The translations under genes and the position numbers were made by a program. The notes under the pieces were generated by a model. That model made no database searches, was not told the DNA's origin, and saw only the letters and a program-made list of their open reading frames with translations. A DNA stretch of 49,090 nucleotides from Bryobacterales bacterium (GTDB taxonomy: Bacteria > Acidobacteriota > Terriglobia > Bryobacterales > UBA6623), in the NCBI GenBank assembly GCA_028819255.1, contig JAPPMB010000150.1, positions 1 to 49,090 of the forward strand. The letters run 5' to 3'. Below, one piece after another: positions 25,775-34,733 of this stretch; position 1 is the stretch's first letter, and each line of letters starts with the position of its first letter.

Positions 25775-28474
25775 CTATTCCACAAAGTGAAACTCGTTGG
25801 ATGCGAGCAGCATCTTGCACAGGCTGGTCCAGCCGTCTACCGCGTCGGAATAGGCCTGCACATGGCCGACAGCCAGATCAGAATCCGTGTCGGAGGGCGG
25901 CCGGGCAAGAATCCGCCTGTAGGCCTGCCCGACACGTTCCGAAGCGGATCCCGCAAGGGATTCGGCGACCTGTTCCGCGGCTCCGTGCACGAACCCGCTG
26001 TTCATCAGGTACAGCGCCTGCGGAGCGACATTCGTGACCGACCGCTGTCCACTGGATGTCGTGGCGTCGCCGAAGTCGAACAATCCCATCAGGTTCGGGA
26101 TCTTGTTCCGCATCAGCGGCAGGTAAATGCTGCGGCGGTTGTAGTCGTCGGGATCGATGCGCCGGTTGTTCCTGACGAATTCCGCCAGCCTGCCCGAGCC
26201 CAGGTCCGTGTCGCCTCCGACCGCCGGGTCCATGCGGCCGCTGATCTGCAGGTAACTGTCCCTGAGCTCCTCAATGGACAGCCTGCGCCTCTCGAACCGC
26301 GACCAGAGCCGGTTCTCGGGGTCCTTCCCGTAGGCCGCTTCCGAAATCGCGCTGCTGGCCCTGTACGCGGCCGAGTCCATGATCAGCCTGTGGAGGGCCT
26401 TGACGGACCAGCCGCTCTCGATGAATCTTCGGGCGAGCCAGTCCAGGAGCTTCGGATGCGTCGGCCGCTCTCCGCGGATGCCGAAGTTGTTTGGCGTCCG
26501 CACGAGCCCCTCTCCGAAGTGCCAGAGCCAGATCCGGTTCACGATGACGCGCGCGGTCAGCGGGTTGCGGTCCGAGGCCAGCCAGTCGGCAAGCTCCAGA
26601 CGGCCGCTTCCGGAGGCGATTGCCGGCTGGTCCTGGCCGGCCAGCGCGAGCGGGAAGCGCTTCGCGACGCTTCTCCCTGGACTCTTGTGCTGCCCGCGGC
26701 GAAAGATGCGCTGACGGACGACCTCCCCCTCGGCGACGCTGTTGGCCATCGGAGGCTCCTCGGGCATCTTGGCGCGGACGCCCTCGATCTCGGACGACAG
26801 AGCGTCGAGTCGAAGCCTGTCGCGCTCCTCGAAGCGGCCCGCCACCTCTTCCGGGTCCATGTCAAAGGGGCCGCCCTCGTCGAATAGGTCGCTGTAGAGC
26901 GCCGAAGAGGCCAGGTCCCTGGGGAATTCCGGCAGGTCCTCCGATGCGGACTTCGCCTCCTCGACCCAGCGCTCGAGCCTGGCTATGCGGGCGCCGAGCA
27001 CCTCCAGCAGCTCTTCCTGGTATGCGGTCGCTGCGCCCCCCTGGTCTTGCGCAGATTCCCGCCAGCGGGCGAGGTGGGCTCGCGGGCTTGGCCGGGGCTC
27101 AAGATATTCGCGAAACCAGTCAACCCACTCGGCGTCAATGCCCTCGGCCTCAGCGCTCGCATTCGAAGCTAGGAAGTAGGCTGCCAGCTGCGTGGCAGGT
27201 CCGTTCGCAACATACCTGAGCAGCGCCACCTGACGGTCGACCCGGAGGATTCGCTCCAGTCGCTCGACCGCGTCCGCACTCACCCTGTAGCGCTCGTACG
27301 TCTCGTGGTCGACGAGGGGATGCCGGTAATAGCGGGATCCGTTCCTGCGCCAGTCGTCGAACGTCCTCGTGCTGGCGAAGATCCCGGCCAGAGCGTAGTA
27401 GTCCGAGGTCAGGATCGGATCGAACTTGTGGTCGTGGCAGCGCGCGCAGGCGACGGTGAGACCGAGGAACGCCTTCGCAGTGGTGTCGATCTGTTCGTCG
27501 ACGACGTCGTACTTCTTCTGGATCGGGTCGCGCTGGGCCAGCGCCATCGGACCGAGCGCCAGGAATCCGGTCGCGACGATGCCGCGTGCATTGACCGGGG
27601 CTCCGTCCGGGGCGGCCAGCAGGTCTCCCGCAATCTGCTCCCGGACAAACCGGTCAAACGGCAGGTCGTCGTTGAACGCGCCCACAACGTAGTCCCTGAA
27701 GCGCCAGGAGCTGCCGAAGGGCTTGTCCTCGTCCACGCCCGTGGAATCGGCGTACCGTGCGAGATCGAGCCAGTGGCGGCCCCAGCGCTCGCCGTAGTGG
27801 GGTGAGGCGAGCAGGTCGCCGGCCAGCCGCTCGAACGCGCCCGGCGCCGAATCCCCGACGAAGCGCCGGACCTCCTCCTCGGTTGGCGGCAATCCCTGCA
27901 GATCGAACTTGGCCCTGCGGAGCAGCGTGAGCTTGCCGGCCTCGGCCGGCGGCTCGATACCGTTCTCCTGGAGCCGGGCCAGAATGAATCGGTCAATGTC
28001 GTTGCGGACCCATGCCGAGTCGCCTACCTCCGGGACTTCCGCATCCGCAAGCGGCTGGAAGGCCCAGTGGCTGCTCTCGACGACCTCCGTCGGCTCGTCC
28101 GCCTCGGCTTCCGCAACAGGTTCGTAGCCCGGCCATGGGGCACCCATGCGCACCCAGTCGACCAGTGTCGCGATCGTCTCGTCGGGGAGCCTCGATGTGG
28201 GAGGCATCTTGATCGCGCTCTCGTAGCGAACCGCCCGGATGAGGGGGCTGGACTCGTCGCCAACGATGACGGCGCTTCCGATCACCGAGCCCGGATCCCG
28301 GAAATCGATATCCGCGGACTGGATCTGCTCGCCGTGGCACTGGGAGCAATGCTCGTGCAGCAGCGGACGGACCCGCTTCTCGAAGTACTCGTCTCCGGTC
28401 TCGGCGGTGGCAGATGTCACGCCGACCAAAGCCCCTAGGGCCAGAAGCGTCCTTGCGGGCAGGGCGCGAATCAT
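25775..28474 (-). CDS. DUF1549/DUF1553 protein with N-terminal cytochrome c (PSCyt1/PSD1)
   Basis: Exported protein of 899 aa. The start at 28474 gives the signal peptide MIRALPARTLLALGALVGVTSATA; an extension to 28513 exists but is unlikely. A planctomycete-type cytochrome c domain follows, with the haem motif CSQCH (Cys43, Cys46, His47) and a distal Met region (IKMPPTSRLPD). The DUF1549 domain (RNDIDRFILARLQENGI, FDLQGLPPTEEEVRRFV, RWGRHWLDLARYADSTGVDEDKP) and C-terminal DUF1553 domain (LTARVIVNRIWLWHFGEGLV, ALYLMNSGFV) complete the standard architecture. The role is unknown; it is thought to act with the secreted DUF1501 protein, often in polysaccharide degraders. Here the DUF1501 gene is displaced downstream by the DprA-like insert. 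Confidence 0.93.
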   Translation of the reverse strand: MIRALPARTLLALGALVGVTSATAETGDEYFEKRVRPLLHEHCSQCHGEQIQSADIDFRDPGSVIGSAVIVGDESSPLIRAVRYESAIKMPPTSRLPDETIATLVDWVRMGAPWPGYEPVAEAEADEPTEVVESSHWAFQPLADAEVPEVGDSAWVRNDIDRFILARLQENGIEPPAEAGKLTLLRRAKFDLQGLPPTEEEVRRFVGDSAPGAFERLAGDLLASPHYGERWGRHWLDLARYADSTGVDEDKPFGSSWRFRDYVVGAFNDDLPFDRFVREQIAGDLLAAPDGAPVNARGIVATGFLALGPMALAQRDPIQKKYDVVDEQIDTTAKAFLGLTVACARCHDHKFDPILTSDYYALAGIFASTRTFDDWRRNGSRYYRHPLVDHETYERYRVSADAVERLERILRVDRQVALLRYVANGPATQLAAYFLASNASAEAEGIDAEWVDWFREYLEPRPSPRAHLARWRESAQDQGGAATAYQEELLEVLGARIARLERWVEEAKSASEDLPEFPRDLASSALYSDLFDEGGPFDMDPEEVAGRFEERDRLRLDALSSEIEGVRAKMPEEPPMANSVAEGEVVRQRIFRRGQHKSPGRSVAKRFPLALAGQDQPAIASGSGRLELADWLASDRNPLTARVIVNRIWLWHFGEGLVRTPNNFGIRGERPTHPKLLDWLARRFIESGWSVKALHRLIMDSAAYRASSAISEAAYGKDPENRLWSRFERRRLSIEELRDSYLQISGRMDPAVGGDTDLGSGRLAEFVRNNRRIDPDDYNRRSIYLPLMRNKIPNLMGLFDFGDATTSSGQRSVTNVAPQALYLMNSGFVHGAAEQVAESLAGSASERVGQAYRRILARPPSDTDSDLAVGHVQAYSDAVDGWTSLCKMLLASNEFHFVE

Positions 28475-28656
28475 GCTACCGCCTACTTTGACCGAAACGC
28501 ACGGCAGTTGCAACGCGCGGGTGCCGAGGGTGAAGTGCTAGAAGCCTCCCCCTCAAGGGGACGCGCCGGCTTCCCGAGCTCTTTAGGGTCCGACCATGTC
28601 CGCCAGCCACGAAACGGAAACCCAGAGGCGCCCTCCGGTGCAACACTGGGTCAGCC

Positions 28657-29023
28657 GTGCGGCTCTTCAACACGGAGGGTCCGACTGTTCCGGGGGACCA
28701 CTTTCACATCGCGCCGCTGTCGCGGATCAACCTCGGGACGCCGGCGGACCGACCTGCTGGAGATCTGGCCAAGCGCGAGCGACCAGTCTCCCGGCACGGA
28801 ATTCAAGTACGTGTTCGAGTGCAAGGCACTTCGGGCGGGTCAACGGCCGAGAAACGTAATTGAGCGCCGTGCGGGGCACACGGCGGCCTACATGGACAGA
28901 TGCGGGGTAGAGTCCGGACACCTCGCTATGTTCGACCGCCGCGAGAGTCGGACCTGGGAAGAGAGGATCTTCGAGCGCGGGGGGAGAGCGGGCGGCCGGC
29001 CGGTGACGATCTGGGGGGTGTGA
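28657..29023 (+). pseudogene. AAA-ATPase/PD-(D/E)xK protein reduced by internal deletion
   Basis: The 5' end, from a GTG at 28657, reads VRLFNTEGPTVPGDHFHIAPLSRINL. This is the start of a large AAA-ATPase family that normally continues into the P-loop (YFVLHAPRQTGKT). About base 28735 the sequence jumps, in another frame, to GRRRTDLLEIWP, then FKYVFECKALRAG (a PD-(D/E)xK core), AAYMDRCGVESGHLAMFDRR and GGRPVTIWGV with a stop at 29021-29023. This is the C-terminus of the same family, so the whole ATPase and middle domain (several hundred residues) are missing and the two ends are out of frame. The remnant is non-functional as an ATPase. Full-length members occur in mobile and defence-like contexts. 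Confidence 0.75.
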
Positions 29024-29193
29024 TTCCCGCGGACCTCGCCCTCGTCAGGCGATGCGATGGGAACTTGTGGCGGGCCAGCCCACATGACAAGTCAGGCCGG
29101 TCCAACGACGTTCCGGTCGAGGCAGATCTCATGCACTTATGTCCTTGCTCCGCTTGACACCGCGTCTCCCTGCTCAGTAGCCTTGGTGCTCCC

Positions 29194-30882
29194 ATGCCCG
29201 AAGTGTCCGCCTTCCACGCATTCATTGCGCTCCTGCCCATCCTCGCGGTCATGGCCTTCCTGGTCGTGCTGCGCTGGCCCGCAACGAGGGCGATGCCCGT
29301 TGCCTACCTGATGACCGCGTGCTTCGCGCTCGTGTTCTGGGACGTGGCTCCGGTCCATGTCGCCGCGGCCTCGATCCGGGGCACGATCATTGCGGTTTCG
29401 CTCCTTTGGATCATCTTCGGGGCGATTCTCCTGCTGCAGACACTCTCCGAGAGTGGGGCGGCAGCCTCGATCCGGCAGGGATTCATGGATGTCTCCCGCG
29501 ACCGCCGGGTTCAGCTGATCATCGTGGCCTGGATGTTCGGCGCCTTCATCGAAGGCGCCTCGGGTTTCGGCACGCCGGCTGCGGTGGCAGGTCCCCTTCT
29601 GCTTGCCTTGGGCTTTCCCGCCCTTGCCGCTGTGATGTGCACCCTCATCATCCAGAGCACGCCGGTGACGTTCGGTGCGGTCGGCACCCCCATCCTGGTG
29701 GGCATGGCCGAATCGCTCAACGTCGAGACGGTCGAGACGGCCATCGCGCAGGCCGGCATTCCGTACACGGAGTTCATCTACCAGATCGGGGTCTTCGCGG
29801 CGATCCCCCACGCCATCGTCGGCACGATGATCCCCCTGATCATCTGCTGCATGATGACCCGGTTCTTTGGTGCGAGCAGGTCCTTCAAGGAAGGTCTGGG
29901 CATCTGGAAGTTCGCGCTCTTCTCGGGCCTGGCGTTCACAGTGCCCTACCTCTTGGTCGCGATCTACCTGGGGCCTGAGTTTCCGACCCTGCTGGGTGCG
30001 CTCTTCGGACTTGCCGTCATCGTTACCGCCGCGCGCAGGAATTTTCTGCTCTCGGGGATCGAGCCCTGGGATTTCCCTCCGCGCCAGCGGTGGCAGCCGG
30101 AGTGGATGGGTACGTTCAGCGGAGAGGTCGGCGCTCAGAAGGCGCCGATGGCGCTGTCGAGGGCATGGCTGCCCTACGTGCTCGTCGCGGCCCTTCTCGT
30201 CCTCACGCGGCTTCCCGCCCTGCCGTTGAAGGCATGGCTGGCCTCCATCCAGATCTCTTGGACCGACATCCTCGGCACGGGGCTGTCGCAGGGCCTCCAG
30301 CCTCTGTACCTCCCAGGAACGATCTTCCTCGTGGTGTCGCTCGTCACCGCCGCGCTTCACGGCATGTCGGGCGCTCAGGTCCGCAAGGCGTGGTCCGCCT
30401 CGGCCCGCATGCTGGCCGGTCCCGCTTTCGCGCTCGTCTTCGCCGTGGCGCTGGTTCGCGTCTTCATCGATTCCGACGTCAATGCCTCAGACCTCCAGAG
30501 CATGCCCCTCGAGCTGGCGGAGTTCGCTGCGGCTGTCGCAGGGGCCTCGTGGCCGTTCTTCGCGGCGATGATCGGCGCGCTCGGAGCGTTCGTGGCGGGA
30601 TCGAACACCGTCAGCGACCTGATGTTCAGCCTATTCCAGTACGGCGTGGCCGACCGCATCGGCGTCTCGCACGTGGTGGTCCTGGGCCTGCAGGCGCTTG
30701 GGGGGGCGGCGGGCAACATGATCACCGTCCACAACGTGGTCGCGGCCAGTGCGACGGTGGGACTCGTGGGGCGCGAGGGCCTGCTGATCCGGCGCACGAT
30801 CTACCCGATGGTGTACTACGTGGTCGCTGCCGGGCTGCTCGGGCTCCTCTTCAGCTACGTGACCTTCGCCGACCGTTTCTGA
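29194..30882 (+). CDS. L-lactate permease family transporter
   Basis: Proton-coupled lactate/glycolate importer (LctP/GlcA family) of 562 aa with 12 or more hydrophobic segments. Family signatures include AWMFGAFIEGASGFGTPAAVAGPLL near residues 107-131, TFGAVGTPILVGM, and the C-terminal GSNTVSDLMFSLFQY, GGAAGNMITVHNVVAASATVGL and the terminal helices. The cytoplasmic loop around 280-310 is shorter in charge than in E. coli LldP but in the usual place. The TTGACA at 29154-29159 is a perfect -35 hexamer, with a weak -10 region near 29177-29183. It is monocistronic. Import of lactate, or export of lactate from deoxy-sugar breakdown, would both fit the locus. Confidence 0.93.
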   Translation: MPEVSAFHAFIALLPILAVMAFLVVLRWPATRAMPVAYLMTACFALVFWDVAPVHVAAASIRGTIIAVSLLWIIFGAILLLQTLSESGAAASIRQGFMDVSRDRRVQLIIVAWMFGAFIEGASGFGTPAAVAGPLLLALGFPALAAVMCTLIIQSTPVTFGAVGTPILVGMAESLNVETVETAIAQAGIPYTEFIYQIGVFAAIPHAIVGTMIPLIICCMMTRFFGASRSFKEGLGIWKFALFSGLAFTVPYLLVAIYLGPEFPTLLGALFGLAVIVTAARRNFLLSGIEPWDFPPRQRWQPEWMGTFSGEVGAQKAPMALSRAWLPYVLVAALLVLTRLPALPLKAWLASIQISWTDILGTGLSQGLQPLYLPGTIFLVVSLVTAALHGMSGAQVRKAWSASARMLAGPAFALVFAVALVRVFIDSDVNASDLQSMPLELAEFAAAVAGASWPFFAAMIGALGAFVAGSNTVSDLMFSLFQYGVADRIGVSHVVVLGLQALGGAAGNMITVHNVVAASATVGLVGREGLLIRRTIYPMVYYVVAAGLLGLLFSYVTFADRF

Positions 30883-30899
30883 TCCTCGCGCCGCGTTTC

Positions 30900-30916
30900 A
30901 GGCCGAAAGGGGGCCT
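30900..30916 (+). terminator. Short hairpin after the lactate permease gene
   Basis: AGGCC at 30900-30904 pairs with GGCCT at 30912-30916 around a 7-base loop, followed by TCTTC. It starts 18 bases after the stop codon. The stem is short, so termination would be weak. Confidence 0.35.
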
Positions 30917-31082
30917 TCTTCGAGTCGAATCGTACGTTCAGCCCGCAAGAAATGGTGCGTACCCGCAACTTTTTCGCTGATTTGGGATTCTTGCCGTAAG
31001 ACCGACGCCCTCAATCGTCTTAGGTAGTGCTGACACTGACTACGGTTCGATTACCTTCTCCTTGTGAACCTGTGGTTGACAC

Positions 31083-31117
31083 AAGCGGCGGAACGAAAGT
31101 TCCGCCGCTTTCCTTTT
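31083..31117 (+). terminator. Strong intrinsic terminator hairpin
   Basis: AAGCGGCGGAAC (31083-31094) and GTTCCGCCGCTT (31099-31110) form a perfect 12-base-pair stem capped by a GAAA tetraloop, followed by a T-rich tail TCCTTTT. It is 200 bases beyond the permease stop and only 20 bases before the deacetylase start, so it either ends an unannotated transcript or acts as an attenuator for the next gene. Confidence 0.75.
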
Positions 31118-31137
31118 GGGGCTAGCCCTCCCTTCGA

Positions 31138-31941
31138 GTGAAGCATCTTGTCGTGAACGCCGACGACTTCGGCTTCACGACCGATGTGAACGCCGGAATC
31201 CTGCGCGCGCATCTGGAGGGCATCGTGAGTTCGGCGTCCCTGATGGCCAACGGTTCGGCCTTCGAGGACGCCGCCGGGATCGCGGAGCGGCACGCGTCCC
31301 TGGGCGTCGGCTGCCACCTGACGCTTGTGCAGGGTGAGTCCCTGGCCTGTCCCGGGAAGCCTCTGGCCCCGACGATCGCGCGTCTCCTTGCCGCCCCGCC
31401 CAGCGCGAACGAGGTCCGGAACGAATTCAGAGCCCAGGTCGAGGCGCTGCTTGCCCGGGGAATCAGGCCCACCCACCTCGACACGCACAAGCACATCCAC
31501 GTGTTTCCGCCCGTGCTGGATGCGGTCGCGTCCGTGGCGGACGAATACGGCATTGCCTGGATCCGCAAGCCGTTCGACATTCCCCTGGGCATGCCCCGCG
31601 GCGCCAGGACCGGCCTAGCGGCCGTGCTGCGGCCATTCCGGATTCCCTTCGAGGATCGGCTCCGGCGGGCGCGCTGCCGGACCTCCGACTACTTCGCCGG
31701 CTTCGTGACGACCGGATCGCTCGAGGCGCGGTGGCTCGCCTCGCTCCTGGCGTCCCTTCCCTGCGGGGTGGGCGAGTTCATGTGCCACCCCGGGATCTGC
31801 GGGCCCAGCCTGTCGCGGGCGGCCACCAGGCTCAAGGAAAGCCGCGAAATGGAGCTTGATGCGCTCTGTTCGCCGGTCGTCAGGCGGACCGTCGAGGAGC
31901 ACGGGATTCGCCTTGTCTCGTATGGTCAGCTCCCGGGCTGA
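31138..31941 (+). CDS. ChbG/HpnK (YdjC) family deacetylase
   Basis: Metal-dependent carbohydrate deacetylase of 267 aa, GTG start. The family's catalytic and metal residues are visible: Asp9-Asp10 in VVNADDFGFT, His in GCHLTLVQG, and the THLDTHKHIHVFPP segment (His113, His117 and neighbours), with FMCHPGICG near the C-terminus. ChbG removes acetyl groups from chito-oligosaccharides; HpnK belongs to hopanoid biosynthesis. No hopanoid genes are nearby, so a glycan substrate is more likely. There is no recognisable ribosome binding site upstream, and a strong terminator hairpin ends 20 bases before the GTG. Translation may thus be leaderless, or expression may depend on read-through. Confidence 0.9.
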   Translation: MKHLVVNADDFGFTTDVNAGILRAHLEGIVSSASLMANGSAFEDAAGIAERHASLGVGCHLTLVQGESLACPGKPLAPTIARLLAAPPSANEVRNEFRAQVEALLARGIRPTHLDTHKHIHVFPPVLDAVASVADEYGIAWIRKPFDIPLGMPRGARTGLAAVLRPFRIPFEDRLRRARCRTSDYFAGFVTTGSLEARWLASLLASLPCGVGEFMCHPGICGPSLSRAATRLKESREMELDALCSPVVRRTVEEHGIRLVSYGQLPG

Positions 31942-31971
31942 CCGCGCGGCCTGCGCGTGCGGCCGGGCCGC

Positions 31972-32604
31972 TCAGTCGACCTCGACGAGGTGTCCGAGCC
32001 TGTCGCGCTTCGTGCGCAGGTAGGCGAGCGCCCGCTCCCCTGCTTCCGGCGCGCACTGCACGCGCTCCAGGACGCGAATGCCCTCGCGTTCGAGCGCGTC
32101 GACCTTGGCGGGGTTGTTGGAGAGCATTCGCACCGCCTTGACGCCGAACCATCGGAGGATCGCCACAGCGATGTCGTATTCGCGTTCGTCCGCGCCGAAT
32201 CCCAGCTTCTCGTTGGCCTCGACCGTGTCAGCGCCCTCGTCCTGCAGGCGGTAGGCCATCAGCTTGTTCAGCAGGCCGATCCCGCGGCCTTCCTGCGGAT
32301 CATAGATCAGCAGGCCGCAGTCGGACTCCGCGATCCTCGACAGGGACATGGAGAGCTGCGGACCGCAGTCGCATCGCAGGCTGCCGAACACCTCGCCGGT
32401 CAGGCACTGGGAATGGATGCGCAGCAGCGGGACGGCCCCGTCTGCGGCGGGCTCGCCCTTTCTGAGCACGACGATCTCCTGCCTGCCCGCCGGTCCGCTC
32501 GCCCGGAATCCGCAGATCCGGAATTCGCCGGAGCGCGTCGGGAACTCCGCCTCCGCAACGAGTTCGACAGCGCAGCTGGGGTCAGGCCTGCTCGAATCCG
32601 GCAT
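31972..32604 (-). CDS. ribA: GTP cyclohydrolase II
   Basis: First enzyme of riboflavin synthesis, converting GTP to a diaminopyrimidine phosphate, formate and pyrophosphate. From the ATG at 32604 the product is 210 aa, normal for a stand-alone RibA with no fused DHBP synthase. Zinc ligands are Cys67, Cys78 and Cys80 (HSQCLTGEVFGSLRCDCG). YDPQEGRGIGLLNKLMAYRLQ and FGADEREYDIAVAILR follow, with RMLSNNPAKVDALEREGIRV near the end. The open frame upstream to 32808 runs into the divergent kinase gene and is not conserved. It is transcribed away from the kinase and converges on the ChbG-like gene with about 30 bases between them. No FMN riboswitch is seen upstream. Confidence 0.95.
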   Translation of the reverse strand: MPDSSRPDPSCAVELVAEAEFPTRSGEFRICGFRASGPAGRQEIVVLRKGEPAADGAVPLLRIHSQCLTGEVFGSLRCDCGPQLSMSLSRIAESDCGLLIYDPQEGRGIGLLNKLMAYRLQDEGADTVEANEKLGFGADEREYDIAVAILRWFGVKAVRMLSNNPAKVDALEREGIRVLERVQCAPEAGERALAYLRTKRDRLGHLVEVD

Positions 32605-32716
32605 GGGGAGTGCTGGCAGCGGGGCTGGGCCGCCGGTCGCCTGTGTCGGGTTGGATTCCTTCCCGCCCTCACAATAATTATAGGCAGCGCCGTCCGCAGG
32701 CGCGGGCCCGCTCCCC

Positions 32717-34063
32717 ATGGCCACCACCGACCTGCTCGTCACGCACCTGGTCAGGATCGCCGTGCTGGCCTCGATGGCCAGCATCGCCCTGCGGCCGAAC
32801 TTCGCCAAGCGCCTGTTCCTGCGCGAACGGCGGACGATCCGGCAGCGCTTCGAGCTTGCCGCCCTGTTCGGCGTCGTGTTCGCGGGCGGCTCCCTTGTGC
32901 GGATCGTGCTCGGCTACCGCGCAGCCGAGGTCGGGATGGAGGGGGCGTTCGTCTCCGGCCTGGTCGGCGGGTACGTGCCGGGCGCCGTCGCCGGGGCGCT
33001 CATCTCGCTGCCGTCGGTCTTCGGCCCGCAGACCGAGTGGGTCACGCTGCCGCTCCTCGTGGGCGTCGGCGCGCTGGGAGGGCTCATGCGCTCGCTCGCC
33101 CCCGACCCGGAGGAGGTCTGGCAGTTCTCTCCGTTCTTCATGTTCTCGCTGGTCGCTTGGGCGCGCGGCAAGCTCCGGCACTCCCAGGGCGCGTACCAGT
33201 GCATGCTCCTCGTCGCCTGTCTGGGCGCCGAGTTCCTCCGCACGGAGCTGGGGCTCATGTTCCAGCGTCAGGGCCTGCTGTTCGCGTTCTTCGATGATTC
33301 CGCCTCCCCGCACTCTCTGGCATGGCTGTTGGTCTACGCCGCCACCGTGGTGGGAGTCGGGCTCACCCTCAAGGTCTGGAACAACACGCGGAACGAGTGG
33401 AAGATCGAGAACCAGCAGCGACTGCTCACGGAGGCCAGGCTGCTCAATCTCACACGGCAGATGAATCCCCATTTCCTGTTCAACACCCTCAACTCCGTGG
33501 CGTCGCTGATCCGGACCGACCCGAATCAGGCGCGCCAGGTCGTCTATCGCCTCTCCGCGATCCTGCGGACCCTGCTCCGCAAGCAGGAGGCGCTCGTGCC
33601 GCTGCGGGAGGAACTCTCGTTCATCGACGACTACCTGCAGATAGAGCTCGTGCGGTTCGGGAGCAGGCTGCAGATCGAGAAGGACATTGACGACAACGTT
33701 GCGGACGCGCTCGTCCCCAGCATGATCCTCCAGCCGATCGTCGAGAATTCCATCAAGCACGGAATCGGGCCCAAACTGGGCAGCGGCACGATCCGCCTGA
33801 GCGGGAGCCTGCGATTCGGCCGGCTGCAGATCGAGATCGAGGACGACGGCGTGGGTATCCCGCTGGATGAGATGCCGAGTGTGTTTCGCAAGGGAATCGG
33901 CGTCAGCAACGTCCGCGAACGGCTGAATGTCTTGTTCGGCAACGACTTCCAGTTCCTGTTCGAGCCCCGCGAGGGCGGTGGCGTGCGGGTGCGGATCCAG
34001 ATTCCCGCCCTGTTCGAGTCCAGCCGTGCTGGGGGGCGGGCAGTCGAGGCGGGCGCTGCCTGA
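32717..34063 (+). CDS. LytS/YehU-type sensor histidine kinase
   Basis: Membrane histidine kinase of 448 aa. Six or so hydrophobic segments occupy residues 1-225 (5TM_LYT-like region, for example LVGGYVPGAVAGALISLPSVFG), then a linker helix and the His_kinase domain with the phospho-acceptor His252 in QMNPHFLFNTLNSVASLIR. The ATPase part has the N box PIVENSIKHGI, G1 box DDGVGIP and GIGVSNVRERL. These sensors usually pair with an adjacent LytTR response regulator; none is in the window, and the next gene is a small XRE regulator, so it looks like an orphan. The signal is unknown. It is divergent from ribA with about 110 bases between them. Confidence 0.92.
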   Translation: MATTDLLVTHLVRIAVLASMASIALRPNFAKRLFLRERRTIRQRFELAALFGVVFAGGSLVRIVLGYRAAEVGMEGAFVSGLVGGYVPGAVAGALISLPSVFGPQTEWVTLPLLVGVGALGGLMRSLAPDPEEVWQFSPFFMFSLVAWARGKLRHSQGAYQCMLLVACLGAEFLRTELGLMFQRQGLLFAFFDDSASPHSLAWLLVYAATVVGVGLTLKVWNNTRNEWKIENQQRLLTEARLLNLTRQMNPHFLFNTLNSVASLIRTDPNQARQVVYRLSAILRTLLRKQEALVPLREELSFIDDYLQIELVRFGSRLQIEKDIDDNVADALVPSMILQPIVENSIKHGIGPKLGSGTIRLSGSLRFGRLQIEIEDDGVGIPLDEMPSVFRKGIGVSNVRERLNVLFGNDFQFLFEPREGGGVRVRIQIPALFESSRAGGRAVEAGAA

Positions 34064-34146
34064 CGGTCCTGTTGCGCGTTGCGGTCGAGGCGGACGCCGC
34101 GGCGAGCGGTGGCGACGGCCAAGAGGAGGATGAACCAGGTGACACG

Positions 34147-34431
34147 ATGGCAAAGTTGGAGAACCTGAAACAGCGTTCCATGCAGGATCCGGAGTTTCGC
34201 GCTGAGTATGCGCGGGCAGACGAAGGGTACGCGTTGGTGGAGGCGATGATCCGGGCTCAAACGGCCGCCAACCTGATCCAATCGGAATTGGCGGCGCGTA
34301 TCGGTACAACACAGTCGGCAATTGCACGGCTGGAGGGAGGTCGACTCTCGCCGTCGATCAGGACTCTGCGCCGTTATGCCGAAGCAACGGGCACGCGGCT
34401 GACGCTCGGATTCGAGCGCGCTGAAGGTTGA
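34147..34431 (+). CDS. XRE-family HTH regulator, HigA-like orphan
   Basis: Small DNA-binding protein of 94 aa from the ATG at 34147. It consists of an N-terminal helix (MAKLENLKQRSMQDPEFRAEY) followed by a Cro/C1-type helix-turn-helix (LIQSELAARIGTTQSAIARLEGG, then SIRTLRRYAEATGTRLTLGF). This arrangement matches HigA-type antitoxins of HigBA modules, where the toxin gene normally lies immediately upstream. Here the upstream neighbour is the histidine kinase and the 83-base gap contains no intact RelE-like frame, although the codons just before the start (AKRRMNQV in one frame) could be the end of a lost toxin. It is best called an orphan regulator or solitary antitoxin. Confidence 0.82.
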   Translation: MAKLENLKQRSMQDPEFRAEYARADEGYALVEAMIRAQTAANLIQSELAARIGTTQSAIARLEGGRLSPSIRTLRRYAEATGTRLTLGFERAEG

Positions 34432-34733
34432 GAGTGTGGTCTCGCGCCCGCCCGCCATTGGAGAGCGTGCCGCCGAGCGACGACTTCGATCTGGTCCGCG
34501 GTCGCTGCAGGTGGGTTCCGTTTCTCGGTCGTCGGCACTAGGATTCCTTCCCTTCCGGACGGGTAACCGACGTGTTGATCGAGTGAGGACGTCAGCATGC
34601 CGATGGGCCGGGCCGAGGTGCAAGCCACAGAGCGCTTCCAAACTCCGTGGGATCGGTCCCGGCGCGACCGCCTGCTGCGGGTTGTGCGGGATACCCACAA
34701 GCGGAATCCGCTGCTCAAGGAGCTGGTGGAAAA
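34432..34733. other. Gap with one small doubtful frame
   Basis: A plus-strand frame at 34597-34737 would encode 46 aa (ending RNPLLKELVEN) and finishes inside the end of the sulfatase gene. It has no recognised family and no clear ribosome binding site. Nothing else is supported here. Confidence 0.25.

Noticed and set aside
31037..31060. GGTTCGATTACC as a possible tRNA T-loop
   Set aside because: Only two stem pairs form, and no acceptor stem, D-arm or anticodon arm can be built around it.
31076..31081. TTGACA as a -35 element for the ChbG-like gene
   Set aside because: The position 17 bases on falls within the right arm of the terminator stem and has no -10-like hexamer.
31957..33297. 446-aa plus-strand frame across ribA and the start of the kinase gene
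   Set aside because: It is antisense to a complete RibA and out of frame with the kinase; composition is that of a shadow frame.
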